This document shows, one piece after another, positions 12,482 to 23,478 of a stretch of DNA of 64,000 bases. The notes below the pieces were generated by a model that was not told where the DNA came from, did no database searches, and worked only from the letters and a program-made list of their open reading frames with translations. Numbering within the stretch: the stretch's first letter is position 1; each line of letters starts with the position of its first letter. The DNA is from Amphibalanus amphitrite (Eukaryota > Arthropoda > Thecostraca > Balanomorpha > Balanidae): NCBI RefSeq assembly GCF_019059575.1, contig NW_024881598.1, positions 434,001-498,000 on the forward strand, written 5' to 3'. Made by a program: the position numbers and the translations under genes.

Positions 12482-12841
12482 TTAAAAAGGGCGCCCATTT
12501 CCTTCACCCTTGGCGTCATTGAGATAGCCTCATTGTAAAATAACCCTCGCCGGCATGGGGGGTTAATGCAACCCGCCCCCCCCCCCTCTAAGGTTTTTGC
12601 GAATAACTCGCGTAAAAAGCGGCCGATCGCGACGAAACTTTCAGTACCCTCGCATTGATCAATTTTACACCTACCCTGAAAATTTCATGACCCTGACCCA
12701 AATGACATTTGACCTGTGACCTCTTTTCCGAGACCATGTTTGGCCGGAATCGCGATTCAGCGTATGTCGGCTCGCATTATCCGCGCGTTTGCAAGCTTTT
12801 CATGGCTTTAAACGTTCAAACATGTGATTTGATGTTGCTCC

Positions 12842-15065
12842 CAGACATGTGCTTGGATCCGGAAAAATGGATCTGAGATCCGATCCCATGGATCCCGATC
12901 CGAGATCCATTCAGATCATAGATCCAACCCCTCAATTTTGTCGAGAGATCTACTGGGATCATAGATCTGACCCTTCAATTTTGTCGCTAGATCCACTCGG
13001 ATCATAGATCTGGCTCCCCAATTTTGTCGTGAGATCCGTTGGGATCATAGCTCATACATAGGTGCTCAAAATGTTAACAACTTTCTTTCATAAGAAGTTA
13101 TGAATACCAAAGTATGGTTAGAAACAAACAATCTTATACAAAGACCATATTAGTAAAGGCATCCAGTTACATTATACAGAATACAAAATAAAGGAGGCTC
13201 ATGACGGTCACAACTTGAGAGAATTGAGTGACATGAAGATTGTTCACAGTTCACATACCAACAGAAAAGTTTGCATTAACAATTAACATAGAGGTAAGTC
13301 AAAGTAATGACTAATGAACAATACATAACTACGTACCTACCACATCACAATTCATGTTAGAATCTACATAATGATATTGATAAGACAATCTCATTGATCT
13401 TGCAATAGACAACCATGAGGCTTTCCAGTTTCCAGCTACCACAATTGATTGATAAACAATAAAAGATGATACTGACACATGTGGCTTGGTTAGGTAAAGG
13501 TATTTCAATCTATTGAAAGAAATATTTGATAAAATAAACTGAGATATAAACAAAAGTATAAAAATATTCAACAGCCTGCGGAAGCGATGGGAAGCGAAAT
13601 ATCAATTGTAATGGCCTTGGAATGGATATTTACCGTAAAATGATTATTCAGTATCTAAATTGAACTCGTGACGTCATTTCAAATAACAAATGAGCTAGGC
13701 GTTCTACCTTCGAGTATAATGAAAATAAATAAAAAATCAAACTGGAAATTCAAAAGTCTGGAGCTTTTTTTTAAAGAATGTTCATTTTTTCTGCCTCACA
13801 TGATTTTACGATACGATTGTTTGTGAATATCATCTTTGTAGCGTTGAATTTAATGACGTAAACGTAAGCTGAAACGGTATTATATGGCCCTGAGCGGTGT
13901 GCGCCTTGCATCTTAATTTTATTCACTTTTGAAAAGAATAACAATATCTCACGTCATTAGTTTAGAGGGCCTATTACGGGGAATCTTTTGGAATCATTAC
14001 AGTCTTGGTCAAATTAAGATTTTTCATTGGTCAAACGATAATGACGTAATAAAACCATATTACCAAAACGTGAGCTGTGAATTTCGTTTGTCTTTTTTTG
14101 GGAGGCTCTCTCATAACAAAAGCACAGCATGGCACCACACGTGGCAGCTGGCAGGATGCCAAAAGTGGCCAAAAGTAGGTAATCTGAAGAAGTTGATGCC
14201 ATTTTTGAACTTGTAATTTTATTAGGAAAGTATTAGAGGTTGGTTGCTATTCTTACTAAATCGAAATTGTGTTGCACATACTAATAGCTCATATGAACAT
14301 TCTGGATTGGGATTTCATACCTGGCAGAAGTGGATTGCTGGATTATTTTTAACAAAACTGACCTATTTGGCTTCCAGGTTTGATTTCCTAACATCTGTCC
14401 ATAGGCGGCAGAACAGGGGGGGGGGGGGGTGTGGCACCAGGGTACAGTGCCCCCCATAGAGTTTGGCATTTTAGCATTAGCCCTACTGGCGTTGCAGAAA
14501 GAATGGGACCAAAATGAAAATCTGCAGTGCCCTGCTGCCACTGCATCTGTCTGTACTGTTTGTTCTTTGAATTAAAGTGGCTGTAGCTTGTTGATAAGAT
14601 TGTCATCAGTGCTGTTATGAAAAAGTTACAATTGGTCACAAAAAGTAGCAATATGCATGTTCTTGGTTTATTTTAAATGTAGTACAAATGTTGTTTATTT
14701 AGATTCAAATTTAATGATGATACCTAATGATCACAAGTGGTCTTAACCAATAACCATGTCCACAAGTGATAATTCTCAATTGTATTGCACTGTAAGGTGT
14801 ACAATTATGTAGGATAAGGGTTTCATTGGCTACATGTTGTCGTGAGATCCATACAGATCATAGGTCCTCCACAAATTTTAGCCCGCTGGATCCGCAGAGA
14901 TCATAGATCCGACCCCTAAATTTTGTCGAGAGATCCATTCAGATCATAGATCCAACCCCTGAATTTTGTCGAGAGATCCACTCGGATCATAGATCCAACC
15001 CCTCTATTTTGTCGAGAGATCCACTGAGATCATAGATCCAGCTCTCGGATCCAAGCACATGTCTG
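12842..15065. mobile_element. hAT-like element, 2.2 kb, copy 1, TSD GTTGCTCC
   Basis: TIR CAGACATGTGCTTGGATCCG / its complement, with perfect 8-bp TSDs at 12834-12841 and 15066-15073. Subterminal arrays of gatcatagatc repeats with ttttgtcgagag lie at both ends. The AT-rich interior has only short ORFs (up to 95 codons) and no recognisable hAT transposase, so it is non-autonomous. Almost identical to 20075-22296. Confidence 0.93.
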
Positions 15066-15147
15066 GTTGCTCCCATGCATTAGGGTGGATGTCAAGGTCA
15101 CCTGAAGGTCAGGTCAGGTCATTGACTTTTGGTGACCCTTTGGTGAC

Positions 15148-15409
15148 TAGAGATGTCAATCGGATACCAACTTTTTGGCATACCGATACCAAACCGATAC
15201 CAACTTGGTATTTGGTATTTCAATCCTAATTTTTTTGGTATTTTGTTGGTATTATGAATGCTCGCTAATGTATAAGAGGCTGTGAATTTGGTAAAAAGTC
15301 GGTATTTCCCGAATATTCCTAAGTTGGTTCGGTTTCGGTATTTTCCCATGGTTTGGTTTGGTATTTGGTTTGGTATCGGTATCCTGATTTTCTGTAATTG
15401 ACATCACTA
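15148..15409. mobile_element. hAT MITE, 262 bp, TSD TTGGTGAC
   Basis: TIR TAGAGATGTCAAT / TAGTGATGTCAAT, perfect 8-bp TSD (15140-15147 and 15410-15417). The interior is rich in ggtat/ataccaa motifs. A second copy is at 48427 in the opposite orientation. Confidence 0.92.
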
Positions 15410-16008
15410 TTGGTGACCTCGGTTCACTTTTTCGAGTTTTACATGTTTCTAGGCTAGTTTTTGGAGCTGATTTCGAATTTAGCAACCATTTGAACATTTA
15501 CGAAGTAGTTTTGGTGCCTTCGTAACATGTTACGAAGCTGTCAGAGGCGGTTGACACGTACTACGAATACCCGTCACGACCCCTACCGGTTGACCTGACC
15601 TGACCTGACCCGACCTGGTCTAAATGCTTAAAGACATCATCTCTGATCAAAACTAACACGATATTCGTGATCAGCACCCCGGAAAACCCCATAGCAGCCA
15701 CACTTTACGACTTTCAAACAGGTCCCGATTTCCCCGATTTTCGGGTCATTGACCTGACCTTGAAGGTTACCCAATGACTTAGGACCTTAAAATTGGATTT
15801 CATCGGCTTCCTCTCGTGACGGGCAGCACGCTCGTTTTTTTCCGCGAAGCTCTAGCTCGATCAGGGGCCAAACGCGAGGGGGGTCGTACCAACCACCCTT
15901 GTGCCGTCGAAAGACGCAAAATGGCCTGTGCCGGCGAGGGTAACTACCTGGCGTCAGTGGATTCAGAGGGGCGCCATCGATCTTAGATGAGGGCGGGGCG
16001 TCTGTAGT

Positions 16009-16384
16009 AGTGGTGTCAATCGGAACTTGAATCTTCGGAATTCCGATTTTGTCCGATGTCCAATTCGGAATTCGGCTGGACAATGGCAGCAGGCTTTGGA
16101 CAACTTTGGACAATCGCTGGCTACACCTCAACATTTTTAAAAAGTAATCGTGGTTAACATTGATTGGCTATTAAAAAGCTCAGCTTTCCATTTGATTAAC
16201 ACTTTTGAGCTGGTAACGGTACATGAAAAGCAAATTAAATAACAGTGTTGAGTGTTAACTATTGCGTAGGTGTCGGACATCTTTGGAGAAATGGCTGGCT
16301 TGGACATTTTTGGACGGAAAGTCGACGTAAGCATTGGACATTGGACGGACTTTGGACATAGGTTTTCTGAAATTGACACCACTA
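16009..16384. mobile_element. hAT MITE, 376 bp
   Basis: TIR AGTGGTGTCAAT / ATTGACACCACT, related to the MITE at 15148. Flanks TCTGTAGT / GCTGTAGT match 7 of 8 bases. The interior repeats ggacattt and ggacaatt motifs. Confidence 0.75.
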
Positions 16385-16777
16385 GCTGTAGTCTCCGTTC
16401 AGGTGGGCGCCAGTGGCTATTGAGGGGCGCCAGCGATCTCGGATTGGGCGGCTTTGATCTGCAGAAGGGCGCCTGGTGCCTAGAGGGGTGCCAATTGAGC
16501 TTGGATGGGGTCACTGTTGCCTTCGGCAGGGCGCCCAACGCTCTGGAGGAGCGCCATTGAGCTTGGATGGGCCGACTTTAATCTCAAGTGGGCGCCATTG
16601 ATCTCAGATGGTCCGACTGTGATATTCAAAGTGGCACCAGTGGTTTCAGAGGGGCGCCATCGATCTTGGATGGGGCGACTGAAGTCCCCGTTCAGGTGGG
16701 CGCCATGAGGGGTACCAGCGACCTTGGATGGGGCGACTGTGATCTTCAGAAGGGCGCTGAGGGGCGCCATTCGGCTT

Positions 16778-17070
16778 GGATGGGGCGACTGTAGTCTGGG
16801 ATGGGGCGACTGTAGTCTGGGATGGGGCGACTGTAGTCTGGGATGGGGCGACTGTAGTCTGGGATGGGGCGACTGTAGTCTGGGATGGGGCGACTGTAGT
16901 CTGGGATGGGGCGACTGTAGTCTGGGATGGGGCGACTGTAGTCTGGGATGGGGCGACTGTAGTCTGGGATGGGGGGACTGTAGTCTGGGATGGGGCGACT
17001 GTAGTCTGGGATGGGGCGACTGTAGTCTGGGATGGGGCGACTGTAGTCTGGGATGGGGCGACTGTAGTCT
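16778..17070 (+). repeat. 21-bp minisatellite, 14 nearly perfect copies
   Basis: The unit ggatggggcgactgtagtct plus one g repeats across 293 bp with a single visible variant. Because 21 is a multiple of three it stays open in several frames on both strands, producing overlapping 109-202-codon ORFs (LGWGDCS, HPRLQSP and similar heptads) that are not genes. Confidence 0.95.
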
Positions 17071-17521
17071 CAAGGAGCGTCTCGGATGGGGTGCCGGTGC
17101 TCTAGAGGGGCGCCATTGGTTTCAGATGGCCGCGATAGATCTTAGATGGGGCAGCTGTGGTCTCCGTTCAAGAAGGCGCCAGTGGCTTTTGATGGGCGCC
17201 ATCGACCCTGGGATTCGGAATATTCTGGTTTCTGGGGGGGGGGGGGGGCGCCCTTCAGCATTGGGATTCAGGTTGTCGTTGGGGTGCTCTGGAGAATATT
17301 GGAGTGTTCAGGCACCCCCAAAAAGATATTAAGTTCGATCCCTGCTTGCATTTCACTTTTTATTTCATGTTCCTTCTGTAAAACGGCATCAGCCTAGTTG
17401 GCGCTACTTGGGGCGCCATCTGGGCGGCTGGGCGAAAAGGGGGCCATGGCCCCTATGCCCACCCCCCTGTCTACGCCACTGGTAACCAGTAATATGGGTA
17501 CAGAGTCACAGACTGGGCGTC

Positions 17522-17713
17522 CCCTCAGTACAGTTGACAGTTGACACTAACCTGGGTACAGACTGGGCGTTCCCGTAATGCAGCTGGCACTAACCTGGGC
17601 AGGGACTGGACGTTGTCGCAGTCCACTTGACACTCACTTGGGCAGGGACTGGGCGTTCTCGGAGTACACTTGACACTCACCTGGGCAGGGACTGGGCGTT
17701 CTCGGAGCCCATG
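17522..17713 (-). repeat. 43-bp tandem repeat of the exon-3 end and its donor site (4 copies)
   Basis: The real donor, read as cactcac on the plus strand at 17674-17680, recurs at 17631, 17588 and 17545 as cactcac or cactaac, exactly 43 bp apart. Each copy also contains the preceding exonic sequence for ENAQSLP. The first copy keeps a GTGAGT donor and the two older ones have GTTAGT. Confidence 0.9.
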
Positions 17714-17813
17714 TCTCCATAGACGGCCAGCCGGGGACTCCAGTCCACACCGGCGGCCATCGACGTGAAAAAGAACAGCTCCGACCACCCGGCGTCGCTG
17801 CCCACCTGATACA
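17681..17813 (-). CDS. Purple acid phosphatase exon: metal-binding motif I (GDMG)
   Basis: The 133-bp exon encodes VYQVGSDAGWSELFFFTSMA, then AAGVDWSPRLAVYGDMGSEN and AQSLPR. YGDMG supplies the first metal-ligand Asp of the metallophosphoesterase fold. The acceptor is GCGCAG|TGTATC at 17814 and the donor is CCCAG|GTGAGTG at 17681/17680. Phases agree with exons 2 and 4. Intron 2 (17814-18321) is 508 bp, short compared with the introns on either side. The last part of the exon plus its donor is tandemly repeated downstream at 43-bp spacing, giving three decoy donors; 43 is not a multiple of three, so their use would shift the frame. Confidence 0.9.
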
Positions 17814-18321
17814 CTGCGCGTGCAGAGACGGGGCACGACCCGTGTCAGAACCGGACCCACTCCCCCCACTGCCGGATACATCCAGTCAGCAATCAACGAT
17901 CGACAGCAGAAATAAGATCTATGTCTGCTGGTCTGCTGGTCTGATGGGTTTCCATCTCTGACCTGAAGCCAGTATTACCATGGATAGAATAATCCATCCA
18001 TGGTTTTGCGTACCGAAAGTCGCTGCTGTGGTTGTTTTTAGCCATAAGGTCGCCCATGAGTTTCACCAGGAACGCGAAAAAACAACCGCCGACTTGTAAA
18101 AATATTAGCAAACTGAATTAATACATTTTAGCATCGGCAGTTACTTTTTCGCGTGGTTTATAAGCCTATATTTTCGGGGCGATTTTTCTGTCGGTGAAAA
18201 TGGTCTCTGGTCCAGCAAAGATGATGAGCACGAGTTACATTTACCGAAGCGCGTCCCCGGCGCCGTGAGAGCTGGCCACCCTGCCGTATATCCGGCTGGC
18301 GGCGCGCGACTGGCCACTGAC

Positions 18322-18513
18322 CGTAGGTGGTGTTGGGCTGCAGGCCGGTCAGCGTGGCGCGGTGCACGTACTGCGCTCGCCGCAGCTCGCCGCCGTCCAC
18401 GAACCGAGAGGCGGCGCCGACGGCGCGCGTGTCGGGCCGCCGCCGGCCGTAGTACACCTCCGAGCCAACCGGCTCGGCCGTGCTCCACGTGACCACCATC
18501 TGCGACGGCTCCT
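18322..18513 (-). CDS. Purple acid phosphatase exon: N-terminal fibronectin-like domain
   Basis: The 192-bp exon encodes EEPSQMVVTWSTAEPVGSEV and continues to TLTGLQPNTTY. The MVVTWST and LxPxTxY patterns are hallmarks of the beta-sandwich domain that precedes the catalytic domain in purple acid phosphatases. The acceptor is CTCCGGCAG|AGGAGC at 18514 and the donor is TACG|GTCAGT at 18322/18321. Entry phase (2 bases finish a codon) and exit phase (1 base) fit both neighbours. Intron 1 (18514-31770) is about 13.3 kb. The acceptor region has been amplified into a roughly 600-bp minisatellite immediately upstream, so many acceptor-like copies compete. The first decoy is 44 bp upstream and its use would shift the frame. 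Confidence 0.88.
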
Positions 18514-19132
18514 CTGCCGGAGACGGGGAAACGTGACCACCATCTGCGACAGCTCCTCTGCCGGAGACGGGGAATGGGTGACGGCTCCCCTGCCGAGACA
18601 CGGGGAATAGCTCACGGCTCCTCTGCCGGAGACAGGGAATGGGTGACGGCTCCCCTGCCGAGACACGGGGAATGGGTGACGGCTCCCCTGCCAAGACACG
18701 GGGAATAGCTCACGGCTCCTCTGCCGGAGACAGGGAATGGGTGACGGCTCCCCTGCCGAGACACGGGGAATGGGTGACGGCTCCTCTGCCGGAGACGGGG
18801 AATGGGTGACGGCTCCCCTGCCGAGACACGAGGAATGGGTCACAGCTCCCCTGCCGAGACACGGGGAATGGGTCACGGCTCCCCTGCCGAGACACGGGGA
18901 ATGGGTCACGGCTCCCCTGCCGAGACACGGGGAATGGGTCACGGCTCCTCTACCGAGACACGGTAAATGGGTGACGGCCGCCCTGCCGAGACACGGGGTA
19001 TGGGTGACGGCTGCCCTGCCGAGACACGGGGAATGGGTGACGGCTCCTCGAGGCACGGGGAATAGCTCACGGCTCTTCTGCCGAGACACGGGGGAATGGG
19101 TGACGGCTCCTCTACCAAGAAACAGGATTCCT
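18514..19132 (-). repeat. Minisatellite made of copies of the exon-2 splice acceptor (33-bp unit, about 18 copies)
   Basis: Read on the minus strand, each unit has a pyrimidine tract, (G/C)GGCAG, then GGAGCCGT: the 3' splice junction of the adjacent exon. The copy nearest the gene also duplicates about 27 bases of true exon, 44 bp upstream of the real site. The basic period of 33 bp is a multiple of three, and the array is open in several frames, giving spurious ORFs of up to 277 codons. Confidence 0.9.
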
Positions 19133-19199
19133 CTGCCCACACACAGGGCACAGCTCCTCTGCCCAGACAAATACAGGGGCAATAGTGTGCAGCATTTAA

Positions 19200-22100
19200 C
19201 CTTCCCGGTGGTGGTGGGGGCATTTTTTGCCCCCCCCCCCCTTAGTTTTTTCGATATATCTCCAGAACCGCCGCGCCGATCGTCACCAAACTTTCAGTAC
19301 CCTCCTGTGAATAGCATTTACTCATGGTGACCAAAATTTTTTCCAAAGGCTATGATAGGTTGGCGGCTAATGACGTCGGAGTGACGTCATTTCAGCCATT
19401 TTCGACCCCAAAAAAGGCTTCGCGGGAAGAGCTGTCAGGCCTAGAGCTTTACAGATACAGAAAAATGTTTTAGACAAAAAAGGTGTAGAATTAACACTAC
19501 AGGGCTACAAAACGTTGTTATCTCGGATTGTGAAATTTTTGGATTTTGAGAGAAAAAAATAGATTTTTTTTTTAAATATTATAGCCGAAAATCCAAAAAG
19601 TGTTTTGAATTTCGAAAAAAAAACGGAATATATGTGATAGCCCCTGCCGCCTTCTATCCACATACCAAATTTGAGATCGATATCTTTTTTTTGGCCAAGT
19701 TATAGCAAAAAAACTTCAAAATAAATGACGTCAAATTTTCAAATTCTATTTTTAGTACCTAATTCTAGACCACGTAGCGCAAAATAAAGACCACCATTAG
19801 ACTCCCCGTGACGAGCTGCATCGATTCGATAGGTACCTATTTTATGCAAAATTATCAACTTTGAAATTTGACCTTTTTGACCTGACCTTGACCTGACTTC
19901 CACCAGAGAGTGACCTAAACCGTACCTGATGGTCTTATAACCAACACCATTGAAATGGAAATGAAAAAATTGGCCATAAAACATGCATCGCACACCCTTA
20001 GTTAAGTTGGGTTCATGTGCTGACCCTTGGTGACTTGACCTGTGACCTGACCTGGTATTATCAGTGACCTCTAACAGACATGTGCTTGGATCCGGAAAAA
20101 TGGATCTGAGATCCGATCCCATGGATCCCGATCCGAGATCCATTCAGATCATAGATCCAACCCCTCAATTTTGTCGAGAGATCTACTGGGATCATAGATC
20201 TGACCCTTCAATTTTGTCGCTAGATCCACTCGGATCATAGATCTGGCTCCCCAATTTTGTCGTGAGATCCGTTGGGATCATAGCTCATACATAGGTGCTC
20301 AAAATGTTAACAACTTTCTTTCATATGAAGTTATGAATACCAAAGTATGGTTAGAAACAAACAATCTTATACAAAGACCATATTAGTAAAGGCATCCAGT
20401 TACATTATACAGAATACAAAATAAAGGAGGCTCATGACGGTCACAACTTGAGAGAATTGAGTGACATGAAGATTGTTCACAGTTCACATACCAACAGAAA
20501 AGTTTGCATTAACAATTAACATAGAGGTAAGTCAAAGTAATGACTAATGAACAATACATAACTACGTACCTACCACATCACAATTCATGTTAGAATCTAC
20601 ATAATGATATTGATAAGACAATCTCATTGATCTTGCAATAGACAACCATGAGGCTTTCCAGTTTCCAGCTACCACAATTGATTGATAAACAATAAAAGAT
20701 GATACTGACACATGTGGCTTGGTTAGGTAAAGGTATTTCAATCTATTGAAAGAAATATTTGATAAAATAAACTGAGATATAAACAAAAGTATAAAAATAT
20801 TCAACAGCCTGCGGAAGCGATGGGAAGCGAAATATCAATTGTAATGGCCTTGGAATGGATATTTACCGCAAAATGATTATTCAGTATCTAAATTGAACTC
20901 GTGACGTCATTTCAAATAACAAATGAGCTAGGCGTTCTACCTTCGAGTATAATGAAAATAAATAAAAAATCAAACTGGAAATTCAAAAGTCTGGAGCTTT
21001 TTTTTAAAGAATGTTCATTTTTTCTGCCTCACATGATTTTACGATACGATTGTTTGTGAATATCATCTTTGTAGCGTTGAATTTAATGACGTAAACGTAA
21101 GCTGAAACGGTATTATATGGCCCTGAGCGGTGTGCGCCTTGCATCTTAATTTTATTCACTTTTGAAAAGAATAACAATATCTCACGTCATTAGTTTAGAG
21201 GGCCTATTACGGGGAATCTTTTGGAATCATTACAGTCTTGGTCAAATTAAGATTTTTCATTGGTCAAACGATAATGACGTAATAAAACCATATTACCAAA
21301 ACGTGAGCTGTGAATTTCGTTTGTCTTTTTTTGGGAGGCTCTCTCATAACAAAAGCACAGCATGGCACCACACGTGGCAGCTGGCAGGATGCCAAAAGTG
21401 GCCAAAAGTAGGTAATCTGAAGAAGTTGATGCCATTTTTGAACTTGTAATTTTATTAGGAAAGTATTAGAGGTTGGTTGCTATTCTTACTAAATCGAAAT
21501 TGTGTTGCACATACTAATAGCTCATATGAACATTCTGGATTGGGATTTCATACCTGGCAGAAGTGGATTGCTGGATTATTTTTAACAAAACTGACCTATT
21601 TGGCTTCCAGGTTTGATTTCCTAACATCTGTCCATAGGCGGCAGAACAGGGGGGGGGGGGTGTGGCACCAGGGTACAGTGCCCCCCATAGAGTTTGGCAT
21701 TTTAGCATTAGCCCTACTGGCGTTGCAGAAAGAATGGGACCAAAATGAAAATCTGCAGTGCCCTGCTGCCACTGCATCTGTCTGTACTGTTTGTTCTTTG
21801 AATTAAAGTGGCTGTAGCTTGTTGATAAGATTGTCATCAGTGCTGTTATGAAAAAGTTACAATTGGTCACAAAAAGTAGCAATATGCATGTTCTTGGTTT
21901 ATTTTAAATGTAGTACAAATGTTGTTTATTTAGATTCAAATTTAATGATGATACCTAATGATCACAAGTGGTCTTAACCAATAACCATGTCCACAAGTGA
22001 TAATTCTCAATTGTATTGCACTGTAAGGTGTACAATTATGTAGGATAAGGGTTTCATTGGCTACATGTTGTCGTGAGATCCATACAGATCATAGGTCCTC

Positions 22101-22567
22101 CACAAATTTTAGCCCGCTGGATCCGCAGAGATCATAGATCCGACCCCTAAATTTTGTCGAGAGATCCATTCAGATCATAGATCCAACCCCTGAATTTTGT
22201 CGAGAGATCCACTCGGATCATAGATCCAACCCCTCTATTTTGTCGAGAGATCCACTGAGATCATAGATCCAGCTCTCGGATCCAAGCACATGTCTGACCT
22301 CTAATACAAAATGTGTTTTACTCGATGTTATAGCGCATTCCCTAAAAGACCCGTGAACGGTGAAATATTTTATCTTTGACCTGACCTGTGACGTCATCGG
22401 CAACCCCGAGGTCAATGAAATTTGGTTTCCTTCGACAAATTTTACAGGGCTATCGAGCGCCGTTTGAATTTCACGGATCCGTCCAATAGTTTCGGAGATA
22501 CGGGGGGCAAGACAATGCCCCCCCCCCACCGCGCGGAAGGTGTCCGGGAGGCCCACCGCCTGCCGGG
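19200..22567 (+). mobile_element. TTAA element, family A, split by hAT copy 2
   Basis: TTAA at 19196-19199 and 22568-22571; ends ccttcccggtggtgg and accgcctgccggg. Without the hAT it is about 1.14 kb. All blocks are in order, including gacgtcatcgg near the right end. Confidence 0.9.
20075..22296. mobile_element. hAT-like element, 2.2 kb, copy 2, TSD ACCTCTAA
   Basis: Same ends and interior as 12842-15065, with its own perfect 8-bp TSD (20067-20074 and 22297-22304). I saw only a handful of differences between the copies: single-base changes near 20325 and 20868, and a shorter G-run near 21650. Confidence 0.93.
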
Positions 22568-22571
22568 TTAA

Positions 22572-23127
22572 ACCGAGCCAGGGTGGCATAGGCGGCGGAA
22601 CGATTTGAGACAAGGGGGATATCGGTTCGAGGGGTCAAGCCTAAGGTACCCCGAAATCATGTTTTCTCATCAGATTTAGGCTACTTATTTTTCGTCACAG
22701 CCCTCGCTGTTTTTTTTTACAAAAAAAAAAGAAAAAAGAGAGAAATGGTAGCGCACCCAGCCCATGCTTTTGTATTAGTTTGTAGACATTAACTTTGCTT
22801 CGCCATACGTTAAAAAAAAAACTTTGAAAACAAAAACACCCAATCTTTATGCTCTTCAGCTGATGGGCTCGGAAAAGTGAACCAAGGTTATCTAAAGCCA
22901 ATGACCTTGACCTGATCTTCATTTGGCCTTGACTCAGGCCACGGTCAAGGGTCGTGGGGGGTCAGGGTCATGTTATTTTCAAGGTATGTGTTAAATTGAT
23001 TATCTCGAGAATACTAAAAGGTTCGCCATGATTGGGCACTTTTACGAGAGTTATTTTCTAATAATAGGTAATATAGGAAAAACCAGCAACCTCATAACAT
23101 AAATCAGAAATAGGAGCCAAAAAGTTA
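22572..23127. other. Unassigned sequence
   Basis: Positions 22860-22980 contain TGACCT-type motifs like the TTAA elements; the rest is not recognised. A 62-bp block at 22631-22692 recurs directly at 23560-23621 with one mismatch. Confidence 0.45.
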
Positions 23128-23187
23128 TATATTTAATGGAATAACCTTCTGTTCAAAATTATAAAAATTGCCAAAAGGTATCAAAAA

Positions 23188-23230
23188 CACTTGAATATAT
23201 TTCGGAGACGTTCCTTCATCGGTTCAAGTG
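23188..23230 (-). ncRNA. Hammerhead-ribozyme-like motif, mirror copy
   Basis: Minus-strand copy of the motif at 23272-23314 in the other palindrome arm, with the same stem I, CCGATGA, GAAA and TATA elements. Confidence 0.6.
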
Positions 23231-23271
23231 ATAAACCACTTGAATCATCATGGTTTATCATCATGGTTTAT

Positions 23272-23314
23272 CACTTGAACCGATGAAGGAACGTCTCCGA
23301 AATATATTCAAGTG
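23272..23314 (+). ncRNA. Hammerhead-ribozyme-like motif (type I, minimal stem III)
   Basis: Order: CACTTGAA (stem I), CCGATGA (core; consensus CUGANGA with one change), a short stem II arm pair GGA...TCC, GAAA (core), TATA (minimal stem III), TTCAAGTG (stem I, eight perfect pairs). This is the architecture known from Penelope-like elements and retrozymes. The C in the core makes activity doubtful. Confidence 0.6.
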
Positions 23315-23434
23315 TTTTTGATAACTTTTGGCAATTTTTATAATTTTGAACAGAAGGTTATTCCATTAAATATATTACATATAATGCTGTTCACCAGAGT
23401 GCTTCGTCATTTGATTCCAAAAAGTTATACTTAA

Positions 23435-23478
23435 AATGATCGAATATTTCGCTCCTGGAGCTTCATCAGCGATAATGA
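23435..23478 (-). ncRNA. Hammerhead-ribozyme-like motif with consensus core
   Basis: Minus strand: ATCG (stem I), CTGATGA (perfect core, complement of 23463-23469), A, GCTCC and GGAGC (five-pair stem II), GAAA (complement of 23447-23450), TATT, CGAT (stem I). A better match to the consensus than the two motifs in the palindrome. Confidence 0.7.

Larger units (their letters stand above)
12544..15940 (-). mobile_element. TTAA element, family B, doubly interrupted
   Basis: Ends ccctcgccggca (left) and ctgtgccggcgaggg (right), with TTAA decayed to ATAA/TAAC. The interior is continuous with other B copies once the hAT (12842-15065) and the MITE (15148-15409) are removed. Orientation is opposite to the intact copy at 27347. 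Confidence 0.85.
15941..17483. repeat. GC-rich minisatellite block with terminal hAT-like sequence
   Basis: Degenerate repeats of gggcgcca, gatcttggatgggg and cgactgtagtct. The right end (ctacgccactg at 17473-17483) looks like a hAT terminus; no matching left end was found. It contains the MITE at 16009 and the pure 21-bp array at 16778. Confidence 0.65.
23128..23374. repeat. Large palindrome with arms of about 110 bp carrying an inverted pair of hammerhead-like motifs
   Basis: Left arm 23128-23238 (atatttaatggaataacc onward) is mirrored by 23264-23374 with very few differences; the spacer is 25 bp. Each arm contains a 43-base hammerhead-like motif, one on each strand. Confidence 0.9.

Noticed and set aside
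16778-17070. CRISPR array
   Set aside because: Contiguous 21-bp tandem units with no spacers, in a eukaryotic genome.
16480-17332. ORFs of 197 and 202 codons on opposite strands
   Set aside because: They are the 21-bp minisatellite and its degenerate flanks read in frame; the same DNA is open in several frames.
18349-19182. 277-codon minus-strand ORF
   Set aside because: It is the 33-bp acceptor minisatellite; its frame differs from that of the real exon once the 44-bp step is passed.
12842-22296. 80- and 95-codon ORFs found identically at 13.3/20.6 kb and 13.9/21.2 kb
   Set aside because: Identity only reflects the two recent hAT copies; neither ORF resembles a transposase.
12842-22296. 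Twin 2.2-kb copies as an assembly duplication
   Set aside because: Each copy has its own perfect TSD and sits in a different host element, so they are two insertions.
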